The position numbers were made by a program, and so were the translations under genes. This document shows, one piece after another, positions 37,415-49,500 of a stretch of DNA of 64,000 bases (position 1 is the stretch's first letter; each line of letters begins with the position of its first letter). The notes under the pieces were generated by a model. That model saw nothing but the letters and a program-made list of their open reading frames with translations, was not told the DNA's origin and searched no databases. This stretch comes from Ciona intestinalis (Eukaryota; Chordata; Ascidiacea; Phlebobranchia; Cionidae), in assembly GCF_000224145.3 (NCBI RefSeq), contig NW_004190371.2, forward strand, positions 1 to 64,000, written 5' to 3'.

Positions 37415-38854
37415 CTTTTCCTTTATCTGTGCGTGGATTCTACCACCAGCACACCAGGGCTATAATTGCCCTTACTGAACTAATCGGCAGTTCTCAGCTA
37501 CGGAAATGCTCCAGAATCTGAGATTTGACGGTTTCGGTTTAAATTTACCTGCTGCATTAATTAAATTTTTCTAATTGTCTAAATATTCTAAAGAACAAAC
37601 AAAGATTATTACGTCATAATCCAACAATGTCTGACGTAATTTATAAATATTTTAAACAGGATTAACGTAACAAATCGTATACTATGCATAACAAGCAATA
37701 AAATCGCTTCTACAATCGTAAACAGCGCGTACTAAACTCCTCCTGCTTTGTTCACATAAAAGTACTCAATGCTGCAATTGCCTATACACGCTTTCCTTTA
37801 GGCAAGTTTATGGTAACGTTGCTTTCTGCTAATCCCTCGCTACTGATCACGCTTGTTGCACATTCGCTCAAGGAGAGCCCCTTCCAGATACAAGTGGTCT
37901 AGACCGCACTTTTGTTACTTGTTCATTAGACCCATTTTAGATTACAATTGCAAAGAGAAACCGAATTCCCGGCTCCTCAGCTGTATCTGAAGTACAATGT
38001 TCCCATCACGTTCTAAAGTGTCACTTGAATGATGGGAAGTGTTCACTGGAATAGGTTTTACTTTTAATTTTACCCACTGTGTGTCATGAAGGCTTACATA
38101 GAAGTTCGTTTCGGAAAATTTGGGAATTTTTGTTCCAACTGCTGACTTGTACAAAACACATGACATTGCACAAAAAAATTAAACTATATACGTACGGTTT
38201 CAATTGTATTGCACACAATGTAAAATCAAGGATGGTTTAAAATAATAATTAAAAGTAAAAATCGGTCAGGAACTTGATTTAGAAACCGGACGAATCAAAA
38301 ATATACGCTATATAACAATTTCGGATGCAAAATTTCATTATATGAATTTAAATCTTACCAAAGAGTTTGATCTTACGTGATAGCAATATGATATGGCAAA
38401 AAGCCTAATGTGTACATTGGTGGGAGGTAGTAAGGTAAAATGTTGTGAAGTTCGGTCGTTACGATAAAAAAAGGTGGCTCAACCCAGTGCTTGCAATAAA
38501 GTTTCATTCGTCAATTGTTACCTTGCAATATGCAATTTCTTAAAATGAGCAGAACGCACAATAAATTAACAGAAAAATAAAAATAAAAGGCATCACAGCT
38601 CACAGCATTATTGCATAGAGAATTAATTACATTTGCCTACTGGCATTGGCACCAAGAGACTTTAGGAACGTTAAAATGGTGCAGTTGAACAGGTAGTGTA
38701 AGTGCTGGGTGATCAGTACCCTAACTTTGTAACAGTATTTGCTGTACAGTGCATTGATCTTGAATGTCCTTTCCCTTGGACTTTCTGCGTTTTCCTGCTT
38801 TCTCGCAGGCGGCATTTACTGTGGCGTTATAGAGTCCACAGTCTTGCATTGGAA
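37415..38854. other. Gap between the dynein start codon and the LDLa/EGF stop codon
   Basis: This 1.44 kb must hold the dynein 5' UTR and promoter (nearest 37415) and the 3' UTR of the upstream LDLa/EGF unit. I see no open frame with family similarity, no clear TATA box, and no complete ciliary X-box. The open frame at 37942-38166 (minus) is unrecognised and unsupported. Confidence 0.6.
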
Positions 38855-41800
38855 CTAAATGGACAAGATTTTGGCAACAAAAGTCGATATTAAAAAGAAG
38901 ATACAGCTTCTAAACATTGAAGAACAGGTGGATCTGCTTGCGCTGTTTCTTTTATAACACTCCATTCCAGGTTGGCATAATTTTTCACAAAACTGACCTG
39001 AAAAATAAAATATAACCATTGTTAAGTGATTCTTACAATGGATTTTCGTGTATATCTCATTTATTCTTGGTGAAATGAAGATAAAAATAGTATGTAACAC
39101 ATAACTTAACTTTTTGACAATCACCATACTGCCAAAACATACTACATAAGCATTAAAACAAGTCACTGGCGTTACACATAGTACTAATATATATAGTAGT
39201 GTGGGGGGAGATGGGACACCTTTTCCTTCAATTTCTCGTACCATTTGGTAGTAAACCGTTGTAATTGTTTAAAACAAGATCAGAATATCTGGATATTGTG
39301 TACTGGAAGTGTCCCATCTTAGCCCCCACCCTACTGTATGTCTTGAGTAAACTTACCAGTATATTCCAGTGGACACAAGCAGATGAAGCCGTAATCCTTT
39401 TGCAGTTTACACACGCCTTCGTTGATACAAACGTTTACTTCACAAGTTGAACCGTCAACTCTTTCTGGCTTTAAATTTTCAGCAGAAGTATGGATGTTGT
39501 TAGTTGTCTCAACCAGTGGTACTTTATTAGAGGTTGATTCTATTTTTGACGTCACAGCAATTGACGTCATAGAAGTGGTTACGTCACGTATACGTCCGAA
39601 CCGAGGAAGATTTTTGCAGCCGAGTAGTTCATCGCTGTAATCGCCGCAATCGTTGTACCCATCACACCGATAGGTGGCGCTAATGCAGCGCCCGCTGACG
39701 CAACGAAACTCGTTCAAATCACATTCTAAAGGATCAAACAAAAACGTTTAACAACGTACGGGAATAAAACGTTTTATATCTACGCAAATAAAAATCTTCT
39801 GGGGTTACTCACCGCATCCTATTTCATCAGATCCGTCCGAACAATCAATGTAACCATCACACAGCAATGCCCGTGGCACGCAGTCGCCCCTGGTTGACCT
39901 GCACTCGTATTCAATCTCCGGAATACATTTCTCTGAAATCACCACGTCCGGCTTTGTAGCAACGTCGACGCGTGACGTTGAGGGTTCGGTTACGGCGTGA
40001 GTGGTCTGCGGTGACGTCACGTTTTCTGTGGTGACGTCATCAGTAAATTCCGCCGCTGTTGACTCGGCGACAGTTGGTGCCACCGTAACAGTTGAGGTGA
40101 TGTCATCTGAAAATGTCGACGATACGTCAGGGGAGCTTGCGTTTACGCTGTCGTTGTTCGGTTTAGTGACGGTTGGCTGGTGAACAAGTAAAGTTGCAAC
40201 GGTTGATTGAGTTTCCATCGTCGCTGTTCCGCTAAGTAAACCAACGATCAGCAATACACTCGTTGACCCGGTTGGCTTTGGCGTCGTGGCCACTGTAATG
40301 AAAAATGCACATTCAATATTTTTTAGAACTCTAATATAAAATCTCTGTCTTATAACGTATATGTTAGTGTATCGCAGAGTATAATACATGTATGTTGTTC
40401 CTAAAAAGCAATTGGGTTTCATTGGTGTATATGGAATGCGGATTTGGTTTACAAACCTACAGACCAGACAAGTAGTCAAACTTATTAACAAGACAGTATT
40501 TTCAATTTTTAGAATTATCCGAAAGTTAAATTGTAAAACTCTATGTAGGACTAAAACATAGTAAAATCGAAACCACGCAGAGTTATTCAAAGGCCCACAG
40601 ACGTTTGCTGCAAATCCTTCCGCAGTTTTACGCTTGCTGTCTATGGTGGACGATTTGGTAATTGGTGCGGAAAGTAACGTGCAACAGACTACGTCATCAA
40701 GACGAACCCCACAGCTATTTTACCGAAAGATCAATTCTTCTGTAAGGCCTAAATTCCTTTTTCTTAGTATCCACATCTACCACACCATATTGGTATGTAC
40801 CTTCATCTAATCGCCACGATCTCTTACGTAGCATAGTTGTTCACCAGTGTACGAAATATGCGTGGTATAAATGTCGATAACGAATGATTGATGACCAAGT
40901 TTTTTGCACTCATACATTCACCATTGTTTTTACCGATTATGAGTTTGTTTTCCATACAAACAGACAGCGGTGTTTAAACCACAGGACAATGAAAGGGGGT
41001 GTTATAACTATTAGAATTCAGTTCCTGACTCATTAAATTCAAGAGGAAAATTACACAACAAGTTACTCAGCTGGTTACGATGACATTTTGAAATGTTGGT
41101 GGTAAAATTTAAAAGGAACGCCACGTTGGGTTAGGCGAGCGAAAGTGTGTGGGTGGCGTCTATTCTTTGAAACCCAATAACGACACCAAACAAACGTATA
41201 ACACACACACATTTAAACAAAAAAAACGAAAATCGTATTGTTATGCCATTTTAAGAAAGGGTGGGGGAAGGTAACGCAGATTTATCATAAATTCCTATCT
41301 CTATGGGGCTTACGACATACAAACCACCGAGCTACTACAAAAGGCGTTCTGTTTTAGCTCGGTGACGTAATGGGAAAACGCAGTGGTTGGTTCGGATTGA
41401 AAGACACTGAATATGCTACATCACATCCGTGTAGCGGAGGGTTGACGTAACCTTGTTGAGTAGGGTTACTGGTAATTAATTTACTGTCTTGGATCCTAAA
41501 ATACTCGTGCATTTCTCCAAATGTCCAAAATAAAACCATTTCGCAAGATCACGATGTGTCTGCTAGCCAGGGATGCACCCGAGTTATATTTGCCAGCGAG
41601 TTTTAATTTATCGCGCTACGTGAGGACTGACATTTGGCCTAAGGGTGCAAGTTATGTGGACTCGAACTTTCCACGCCAGCTGTGCTTAAACAAACTAAGA
41701 GTAAAGCGGCGAGACGTTTACATGGATAGACGGTGTACGTTGGCTATCTTATATTCGACAGTCCCCAATCCTGTTACTGCAACGATTAAAATAACCTTTT

Positions 41801-42283
41801 TTTATGACGTTACAAACTACAGCAAAACATTAATCATTCAACAAAACAGAATGCAAAATTTACGAAATTTTTCTGTCGAGTTAAACTCTGACACTCCTAT
41901 TTACAAATTCTCCGAGCGCGACATACTCAAATATTTGTGGCCGCTTATGGAATATCAACGCTAATACCTGCCCGCTATATTTAACAATGCAATCGCGTGT
42001 CTGAAATCGCGAACCAACTTATTAATGACCGCATAATAGGCCTCTATTCACGTGTCTGGGTTTGGTCAAATATTATTAATAGCTTTGCACTGCTGGGACA
42101 AAGCAGTAAGGTACAGTGCTTAAGGAATGACTATCTCTATGGCAGCTACCGGTGTTGTGTAAGAAATATAAAACAAACCTTTAGGCGCTGAGCTTGATTC
42201 CAACGTTGTGTTTGTTGGTTGCTTAGCAACGGTAGTAACGTCATTTGATTCCGTCGGCGCAGAATTTGTGGTGGAAAGTCGCT
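38855..42283 (-). CDS. LDLa / EGF exons with hydrophobic C-terminus (alternative 3' half or separate gene)
   Basis: Exons: 42179-42283 (Ser/Thr-rich, [18 protein letters not shown]), 39813-40292 (long Thr/Ser spacer, then LDLa [13 protein letters not shown]), 39357-39725 (LDLa [13 protein letters not shown], then an EGF start ending CLCPLEYTG), 38855-38997 (EGF last cysteine, then [22 protein letters not shown]). All joins are phase 1, and the first exon accepts directly from the phase 1 donor of the LDLa exon at 45182-45391. That join would give a 517-residue protein with four LDLa-type modules and one EGF module. No own start codon with a signal peptide is visible, which favours one gene with alternative 3' ends; a separate gene with an unseen first exon is possible. 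The short hydrophobic tail suggests a GPI or membrane anchor. The exon at 42179-42283 is the least certain. Confidence 0.6.
39191..39338. mobile_element. Internally deleted MITE-like copy next to an LDLa/EGF donor site
   Basis: Ends tagtgtggggggagatggga and gtgtcccatcttagccccca, but the central part is shorter than in other copies. It ends about 18 bases from the donor of the exon at 39357. Confidence 0.7.
40293..42178. other. Intron (or intergenic) sequence inside the LDLa/EGF locus
   Basis: This 1.9 kb separates the Ser/Thr exon (42179-42283) from the long LDLa exon. A 147-codon open frame on the plus strand (41521-41964) shows no recognisable domain. No MITE or SINE copy is evident. Confidence 0.5.
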
Positions 42284-43009
42284 CTGAACAAAATTGACCA
42301 ATAGTTTATTTTTCTATATTTTTAGCACTGTTCGTTTTTAATACAGTAACTAGAATTAATTGCCCATTTGTGTTTGCTAAAATTCCACAATATGTTTGGA
42401 CGAAAAAGGCATACAAAGATGATTTTGCTGTTTATCTTTAGACGTCCTATTTTTGTACAAGTATATAGTAGGATGGGAAAAGATGGGACACCTTTTTATT
42501 CAGTTTTCTCGTCTCATTTGGTAGTAAACAAAGAAGATTTAAACTTTTTTATAAAACGGTAGCATCCTCACGTCTCTAAAAAAGCGTTGTTAATTGTTTA
42601 ACATACGATTAGTGTATCTGGATAATAGGTGCTAAAAGTGTCCCATTTTCCCTCACTGTATATTTTTGTTATGTACTGTAATAGTGTGTGTGCGTGGGTA
42701 GCAATTCCAAACCTACTGCATATTGCACTATTACTCTGAATCAATTTGTCGGGCGCTTGACAAGTTACAAATTTTAACTTTTAACAGTAGGTCCTGTTTT
42801 CAGCTGTAAAGTCCACAGTTAAAGCAATATCGACTACTGTTTGTTTTGTAACTGTCAGTGACATTTGAGTCCCTATTTCTAAACGTGAAATCAAATGAGA
42901 CGTAAAGCGCCTTTTAAGAACTCGATTGACTCCGTATATATATATAGTCAATTGTTTAGTGATAGCCGTTTAGTTTATAAAACACAACAAAAACTTGAAG
43001 AAAATATTT
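42284..43009. other. Between the short-isoform poly(A) signal and the next LDLa-locus exon, with one MITE copy
   Basis: Mostly AT-rich non-coding DNA. A MITE-like copy occupies about 42466-42662 (tagtaggatgggaaaagatg to gtgtcccattttccctcact). Confidence 0.6.
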
Positions 43010-43015
43010 TTTTTA
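43010..43015 (-). promoter_or_regulatory. Poly(A) signal AATAAA for the Thr-rich terminal exon
   Basis: AATAAA on the minus strand lies about 555 bases downstream of the stop at 43571, in AT-rich sequence with no further frame. It fits a normal 3' UTR end for the short isoform of the LDLa locus. Confidence 0.5.
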
Positions 43016-43570
43016 TTAAAGAAAGAATAAAAACAACACAATGACAATAAACGTAACTGAGTATATATTAAAATGAAAAAGCTCCAAGGTTGCATAAGAG
43101 CAAGCACATTAGTAAAACAGTCATGAAACTAAGACGTTTTTCATTCAGAAACATTACTGAAAGTTAATTAGCATACACACCAGGTGTATTCCTTATGGCA
43201 AGGTCAAAGCAGCATTTAAGATATTTACCAGCTTTCCAGTACTACAGTATTGAAGAATTAAAACACTTCACCATGTGCTATTTAAACACAGACATTTAAA
43301 ATGCAGCTTAAATTATGTAAAAAAAAACTAAAAAATACTGCGTGCCTGTCAAAAGTAAAACAAGAATAGAATGTTGACATATAAGGAGAGCAAGAAAAAA
43401 CTTAAAAAATAGAAAGAAATAAAGATAGAAATAGTTGGAGGTATTGTGTTTTAATATTTAGTTCAGGCTTCTACTCCTTTACTGGACCCAGCAGCAGTTA
43501 ACTATCCGTCCGCTTCTCGTTACTCGCGTGTGTCATCGACATTGTCATGCTGACTGTTGCTTAAATGTGT

Positions 43571-46568
43571 TCAAAGAACTAACTCGAGATTTATTCGAAT
43601 CTTTGGTTCCTTTGATCGTTCGGAGGTGTTAGGTGAATCGTTCGCGGAAGACAAATGATCCGACCCGCCAATTTTAATGCTTAAATTAACATTGGAGTTG
43701 TCCAAATCAGAAGCTGCCAGTTTGGTCATCTGTCTCATGAGTTGGCCGAGCAAACCTTTTACCTTTTTCCTTTGTTTTCGTACTGAGGATTGACGAAGGG
43801 CATGTTTGCATGGTTTTGTGGTGGAGGTCGTTTCCACGTTTTCAACTGTGGCAGTTGTTGCAGTTGCAGTTGTAGTTGTTGCTGCTGTAGTTGTTGTAGT
43901 TGCTGCTGTTGTTGTTGTTTCTGTTGTCGATGTGGTAGCTGTTGTTGCTGGTATAATCGTCGACGTTTCAGCAGCAGGTACAAAACCCCCTTCCCCAGCT
44001 AACATTGCCACCATCATTGCTTCGGCCTCTTCGTTTGACAACGTAGATGGGTCTGGAGCATAATGTATAGACTCGGTTTCCCCCAACTCGACTGCTTGTT
44101 TGTCGTTAGGTCTTTGCTTGTACACAGCGTTGAATGAGTGTACAGAAAACTCTTGTATGGGCTTGATAGGAATCTTCACAATGGTCGGTTTCTTTTTAAC
44201 CACAAGTGTAGGACGGTTGTGCGAAATTAAATCGGGGAACACTGGGGTTTCAGTGTTTCCAGTTTCAGGGACATCAGAGTTCAAGTTCGCGGTTTGCTCA
44301 TTGCTGTATTCAGTGTGAGACGGTAGGGGGACCACTGGCTTCTTTTTTGCATAAAATATGTTGTTTTCTAATGGGTCTACAATGTCATTTGTGCTTGTAC
44401 GAACTTCACTATCTGAAGTTCTAATCCTGGTAACTTCTTCTTCGTTGTTGGAATTCGTGGTGGAAGAACTGGGTCCAGACATTCTAATATCGTTGTCATA
44501 AGACGCCGAGTAAGAATGAAAATCAGGTCTAGCAGATCCTGAAAAAAAAACACAAGGTTTAAAAACGCGAATGCTTTAAAGAATTTCATGCAAAAATGAA
44601 TACATGCTTAAATAAATGAAAGTGCGCAAACAGAATGAGCAAAAAAAAGGTGCTATGGCGGGACAAGTGACATGCTGCTCGTAGTCGCATTGGAAGGGTT
44701 TTGTCGAAAGCGAGGTTTTTAGTGATTAGGTTCGGTACGTAAGAGTTAGTGTTTTTAAGTCAAGCAACTGTCTCACCTTGGCAATTTCCTCGCTTGCTTC
44801 TCATGTTTAGACGGAAGGCGTTTCTTCGTTTGAACATCTTGCCTAACTTTACGAAACCCTGGCGTTCTAGTCTAGTATAACGTAACTATTCTGTTTATAT
44901 CTAATCTATTCTTAACCGTGTCCGCATTAAAATACTGCTTTCGAGTGAATACGAATACCATACTATCTACATAATCAAATTCCGGTTTGTCTAGTCAACC
45001 TCCGCACTTATTTCGTCCCGCCACAGAACAATTATAATTTAATTAATAAAAACTTTAATTCGTTCTTTACTATTGCACGTATGAAGTTGACATGGCAAGT
45101 ACGAGTGGCAATGGTGATAAAAATGAATGCAGAATTAACATTGCAGCTATGTATGACAGTGAGAATGAGGTTACAAGTTACCGTGGCAGTTCATTTCGTC
45201 TTCCCCGCCAGGACAGTCGGCTCTTCCGTCACAGAGAGTCTCACTGACAAGGCAGAGTCCTGGGTAGCTAGGGCACTGGTAAGTTCCAGCCTCACAGTTC
45301 CCATAGTCAAAGTAATCTAATGGATCGGCAGTAGTTGGTGGGGCAGTGTGGATCATGGGTGATGGCGATTCAGTTGTCGTTCGTCCGTAAACTAGAAACA
45401 AGTCACAGATTTAATACATTTTTCAAAAGTTGTAAAAAAAAAAATTTCTAACTAGCAACAAAATATGTTAAAAAAACGTAACGCACATTTCTGCCAAAAG
45501 TTGGGTTATGCATACCAATATACGGTGTCAAAAATATACTGTATGAAAAGTTTTAACTTACTTTTGCAAATTTCCACGTTTTCATCCATTCCATCTAAGC
45601 AGTCTTCAAACCCATCGCACAAAAGTGAAATCTCAATGTAAATATGTTCACCGGGACAAATGTAACTCGGTGTATCGTTCTCTTCTAACTTATAATCATC
45701 AACGTAGTCGCTGTTGTAATCGTCGGTGTAGTCTGCAAATAATATTGACCAATAAGCAACAACGAACCAATGGATGTGTATCAGCTGTATCGAATAATTT
45801 AATCAAGTCTAGACAGTTAGTAAAACGACTACATTTGATGCAACGGTGGCTAAGTTTGTGTTTATCAAGTACGCTCCACTATATCGGGCGTATGAAAGTA
45901 TAGGGCTACAAAGTTGTATGCATTCTTTTAGAGTCTCATTTAGACTGTCGATTCCAAAATATACTACAGTGTGATATAAGATGGACCCCGTTAGCATATA
46001 ATATCCCAAATTTCCAAATCGTGTCACATATACCCACGCTCTTTTATATAGTCGTGAGGATTCAGTTATATAATTCTGTAAATATTAATTGTTTACTACC
46101 AAATGGGATGAAAAAAAACAAAATAAAAACATGAACTATCTTACCCCAACCCATAATATATAGTTTTTTTAATGAATTTAGGTGTGATAAATGTAAAACT
46201 AAATATAAATTGTGAGTGTTAAGTTTCAGAGAACTTTTAATATATTGCGCCTACACATTACATTGGTAAGATTTCTATGCAAACAGTAATTGCCTTTGCA
46301 CGCATCAATGCAGATATATGTGGAACAGCGTGTGCCGTTGCACCTGCTAAAAGTTTCCCTTTTGTGGGAAATTGTTGGCTCTAATAGTTTCCTATCGCCG
46401 CCTATTTGTAAGGCAAATAAAAGAAAGTTCATATTTAATTTAATTCAGTAGATCGATTTCAAATTGCGCAACCGTAAATTGGCTTAACTTACCGTAAGCT
46501 GTACCTGCCAGCACGACTTGTAGGGATAATGAAAGCAGAATGAAGATTGGTAATCCGGTACAATGCAT
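43571..46568 (-). CDS. Secreted LDLa-repeat protein, isoform ending in a Thr-rich terminal exon
   Basis: Exons: 46493-46568, 45562-45732, 45182-45391, 43571-44538, summing to 1,425 bases (474 residues plus stop). The start MHCTGLPIFILLSLSLQVVLA is a typical signal peptide. Exon 2 has a Tyr/Asp-rich stretch (DYTDDYNSDYVDDY) and an LDLa-like module (CDGFEDCLDGMDE). Exon 3 has a full six-cysteine LDLa module (CDGRADCPGGEDE). Every internal junction is phase 1. The terminal exon encodes a Ser/Thr/Asn/Pro-rich region with KKKPTIVKIPIKPIQEF, a threonine run near 43830-43935, then a basic stretch (RKQRKKVKGLLGQLMRQM), ending LELVL-stop. LDLa modules bind calcium and protein ligands outside the cell. 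I do not recognise the specific protein. An acceptor at 46625-46626 just upstream of the start suggests a 5' UTR intron. Isoform use is inferred from splice phase only. Confidence 0.75.
43830..43935 (-). repeat. Coding trinucleotide-like repeat encoding a Thr/Ala run
   Basis: Imprecise ACA/ACT/GCA/GCT triplets encode a stretch such as TTTTAATTTTTAATTTT within the terminal LDLa exon. Both strands stay open over the repeat, giving spurious Cys-, Val- and Gln-rich frames. Such runs are often mucin-like O-glycosylated spacers and are prone to length variation. Confidence 0.8.
44539..45181. other. Intron between the second LDLa exon and the Thr-rich terminal exon
   Basis: Non-coding 643 bases. 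A strong-looking donor (CCAAG followed by GTGAGAC) occurs near 44776, but no phase-compatible exon could be built around it. No repeat copy recognised. Confidence 0.5.
45733..46225. other. Intron sequence upstream of the first LDLa exon
   Basis: About 490 bases between the LDLa exon at 45562-45732 and the possible alternative exon at 46226. The only clear content is the MITE-like copy at 45968-46154. Confidence 0.5.
45968..46154. mobile_element. MITE-like copy, second subtype, in the LDLa locus
   Basis: Begins atataagatggaccccgtta and ends tgaactatcttaccccaacc, with gtttactaccaaatgggatg inside, matching the subtype at 21257-21434. Confidence 0.65.
46226..46401 (-). CDS. Possible alternative terminal exon: six-cysteine secreted peptide
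   Basis: The acceptor at 46402-46403 (ACAAATAG) lets the signal-peptide exon (46493-46568, phase 1) join in frame to GGDRKLLEPTISHKR and a short segment with six cysteines (CNGTRC, YICIDAC, NYC, VMC), stopping at 46226-46228. The product would be 83 residues including the signal peptide. An ATTAAA on the minus strand near 46170 could serve polyadenylation. An alternative is that the exon is spliced onward through a weak donor (GTAGGC) in the last Cys codon; that is also phase 1 and would insert it upstream of the first LDLa. I know no family with this exact pattern. It may not be expressed. Confidence 0.35.
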
Positions 46569-49500
46569 TTTTCTTGTGGTTAGTTTGTTTAATTAGCAGC
46601 TGTATTAGTCTTAAGCGGTGGTATCTGAAACAAAAGGAAAAAAATAATTTAAATTAACGATATCGGAGTCTTGATTCCAAAAAAAATATCAATTATCTTA
46701 ACCTGACATTTGCCCTTGTGTGTTACCTCGTAGATCCCTGCATTATAACTAAGATACTGTCTTAACATCCATGATATTTCTAATCTAATTGATCAATTCC
46801 GTTTTTACATATATACGCGGGAAATGCGCGTGGTAAATTCCATATTACGCAGTCGTATATACGTCACCAGTATTCCCATGATGTCACTAAAACGACGTTA
46901 CGCCATATGTACGTGTGATACCGGTATGCTCGGTACGCGACTGGCGGTTCTAATTTCGATACCTTTTATTCTGGCAAGCTTATTTCACGTGAACTCTCTT
47001 AACAAAGGTCGATGCTATTGAAATCTTATTTTCAATTGACCAATGTGCGTCATACACGACATACACCCGAACCTGGTATATGCTGGAATAATGAACATAT
47101 TTAACTCATATTCATTTGAAATAACGGCCTATTGAATTTAAAGCGATAATTGCCCTTTAAGAGCTCACGTCCATAACGCTTATTGCCTCTCCATCTTTGG
47201 AACTGACTCTGTACATAAAGTGGCTTCAACTAAAACCTATTTAAAATCTATCACTTTACTGAGAAGAGTCAAGTGCGAACATTGGCCGGGAAGTGGGTGA
47301 CCGTTGAATCCGGCTTATCCACGCTGGCTGACTTACCAGATCGCTTATTAACTTTTTAACTCCATTACGTCCGTTATCAAGCTGACAACTGGCGCGAATG
47401 GAATCGTAACTCTATATATATTATAACTCAATCTACCGAGACGACGGGTTATCGAAGAAAAACATTCTTGTCTGGCACTCTCTCACCTAAGTGCCTTATA
47501 AGGAGTTAGTCTCTCGACTTAGTAAAAAGTAACTAACGTCGCTGCGAAGAGTGATACTGGAGTAACAATGACTCATTAAGCCGCGATAACCAAATGCTAC
47601 GTAAAAAAATAGGCATTCGACTTCGTAAACGATATATTAAAGCAATATTTATGACATAATTCATCAAGGTGCAAAACATATACAGCGATTATATATAGAA
47701 CTATATCTCTTTAATGATTAACTGATTCAAGTATCATTGTGTAATATCTCTTTGTTCTCTACATATCCAATGGCATTCGAGATATAATATTTCAATTAGG
47801 TATTATAACTACAAAACAATAATATGTATCTGATCTGCACGAATGATGTACTTGTACAGCTTTTAAAATATACACGTTTGTTTTGTAACGAGCTAGATTG
47901 AAAACGGATTCTTCCATCATTTGTAACGAGAAACCCTGCTTGATTTTAATCTCTAAACGTGTCCAGATTACTGGTAAGCTATTTTATCAACAGCAGTTTA
48001 TACGATGTTTGTATTTGTTGCGGGATTAATCGCATAAACTATCAATATAAGCTCCTTATTAAACTGTGCTTGAAACATGATAGTGATACGAGAGAATAGC
48101 ATGTGTAAAGTAACAGTTGCTTTATCATAAGGTCGAGTTTTTGCTGCTCTGTCGTTTGCACTATCAGTAAACCGTGACTGCTGTTGCTATTGCAACAACA
48201 GCAGCAGCAAAAATATTTCCAAAGCACTCGTGCAAAGTAATCATGCGATAGCAAAGAAATGTCAACAATACTTGAGCCTGTAATAAGCATAAAGGTAATT
48301 CGCACTTCGGCATAAAGCGTCCGCTGTTGCGTATTTATACCTCGTATTTCGATTACTTTAATGCAAACACATTTAACTGCATGGACAATAGGCTAACAGT
48401 TCGACTTTTTATTGACTCTACAATTAACTGGCATAACTTCAGGTCCTGTTTCCGGGCCCGGGGTTGTTTGTGATCGTTTGTGGCCCACCAGAAACCAAAC
48501 AAGCCGTTGTACAAATTTGCCCAAGTTTGGAAATGCACGGTATTTTTTCGCGACCTCTTTACCAAATATACTTTGGCGACCTCGCGATTACATCTTGCTT
48601 CCAAAATGCGCGCGCAATTACGCGATGAAATCACTCGAAACAATAGATGTGATTGTGTCGTTGCAGTCGCCGTCGCTGGTAACGCACGTCCGCAAACAGC
48701 TCGGTAAAAACTAACTTACTCCGCCTGGATACGGGCGCCAATGTCTGGCGGAATTCTGTCACTTTTCCGGTCTCAAATGATTCAACGTCTAGCCTGAACT
48801 TCAACGGCTTGCTGCAGTGTTTCACGCGAATAAGATCAGACTTTTGACCTACAGCGAGAGGTGGGTGAACTAATACATTACTGAGGTTAACAACTTCGAG
48901 AACTTTGCAAAATAAATTCGGCAACACTTTTCAGCGTAAATAAGTAAAACACTGTACAACGTCGTTTACGAAGTTTAACTTAACAGCTGTGATTACCTGT
49001 ACTCACGCCCACGCTTTGTCTATGTGCTCGCAAAACATCTATATACCAATTTTAAACCGAAAATATTTTTTGGTCGTCTAAGAATCCGGTTTGGATAGAC
49101 AGGCATTCGTCGCGTGGTCGAATCAAACAGCCTTAAAATGAACCGTTCTCAATATTTATACGGCCTAAATATTTAGCGAGGTTTCAATGTTTACACAAGC
49201 TCTTTACGCCCCTTCACACACCCTGGCTGTCACAACTTTAACATCTAGCATGATATTAGGCGCCTTACTCCGTGTACCTCATTCAAACGTGTTGGCTTCG
49301 TATCTGAGAACCGCCGAAAGTATTTTACGCCCACTGCAACGTTTTAAATTAAGAGCAATTCAACCAAACGCCGGCCAAAGGCACAATTATAAAGCACATT
49401 TTCTGCGGCGTAAAATTAGCGCTTGTCGAGAAATTTACCAAGAAGCAGCATCTGCGTTAAAACGAAAATAGCAGCGGATTCTGTGGCTCGGTGTTCTGAA

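Noticed and set aside
37415..37900. Ciliary X-box (RFX site) in the dynein promoter
   Set aside because: Only a half-site-like ggtaac at about 37811 was seen; the other half does not match, so no call was made.
37942..38166. A 74-codon minus-strand frame between dynein and the LDLa/EGF locus
   Set aside because: No recognisable domain and no supporting splice or start context; it more likely lies in UTR or intergenic DNA.
41521..41964. A 147-codon open frame on the plus strand
   Set aside because: No domain, signal peptide or repeat pattern, no visible partner exons, and it lies antisense within the LDLa/EGF locus. Length alone is not enough in this sequence.
43759..44063. Gln-rich, Cys-rich and Val-rich frames over the triplet repeat
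   Set aside because: They are other-frame and antisense readings of the Thr-coding triplet tract; the Thr frame belongs to the spliced LDLa protein.
44776..44890. Extra exon of the LDLa gene with donor CCAAG|GTGAGA
   Set aside because: Its end phase does not match the next exon, and the upstream acceptor is poor.
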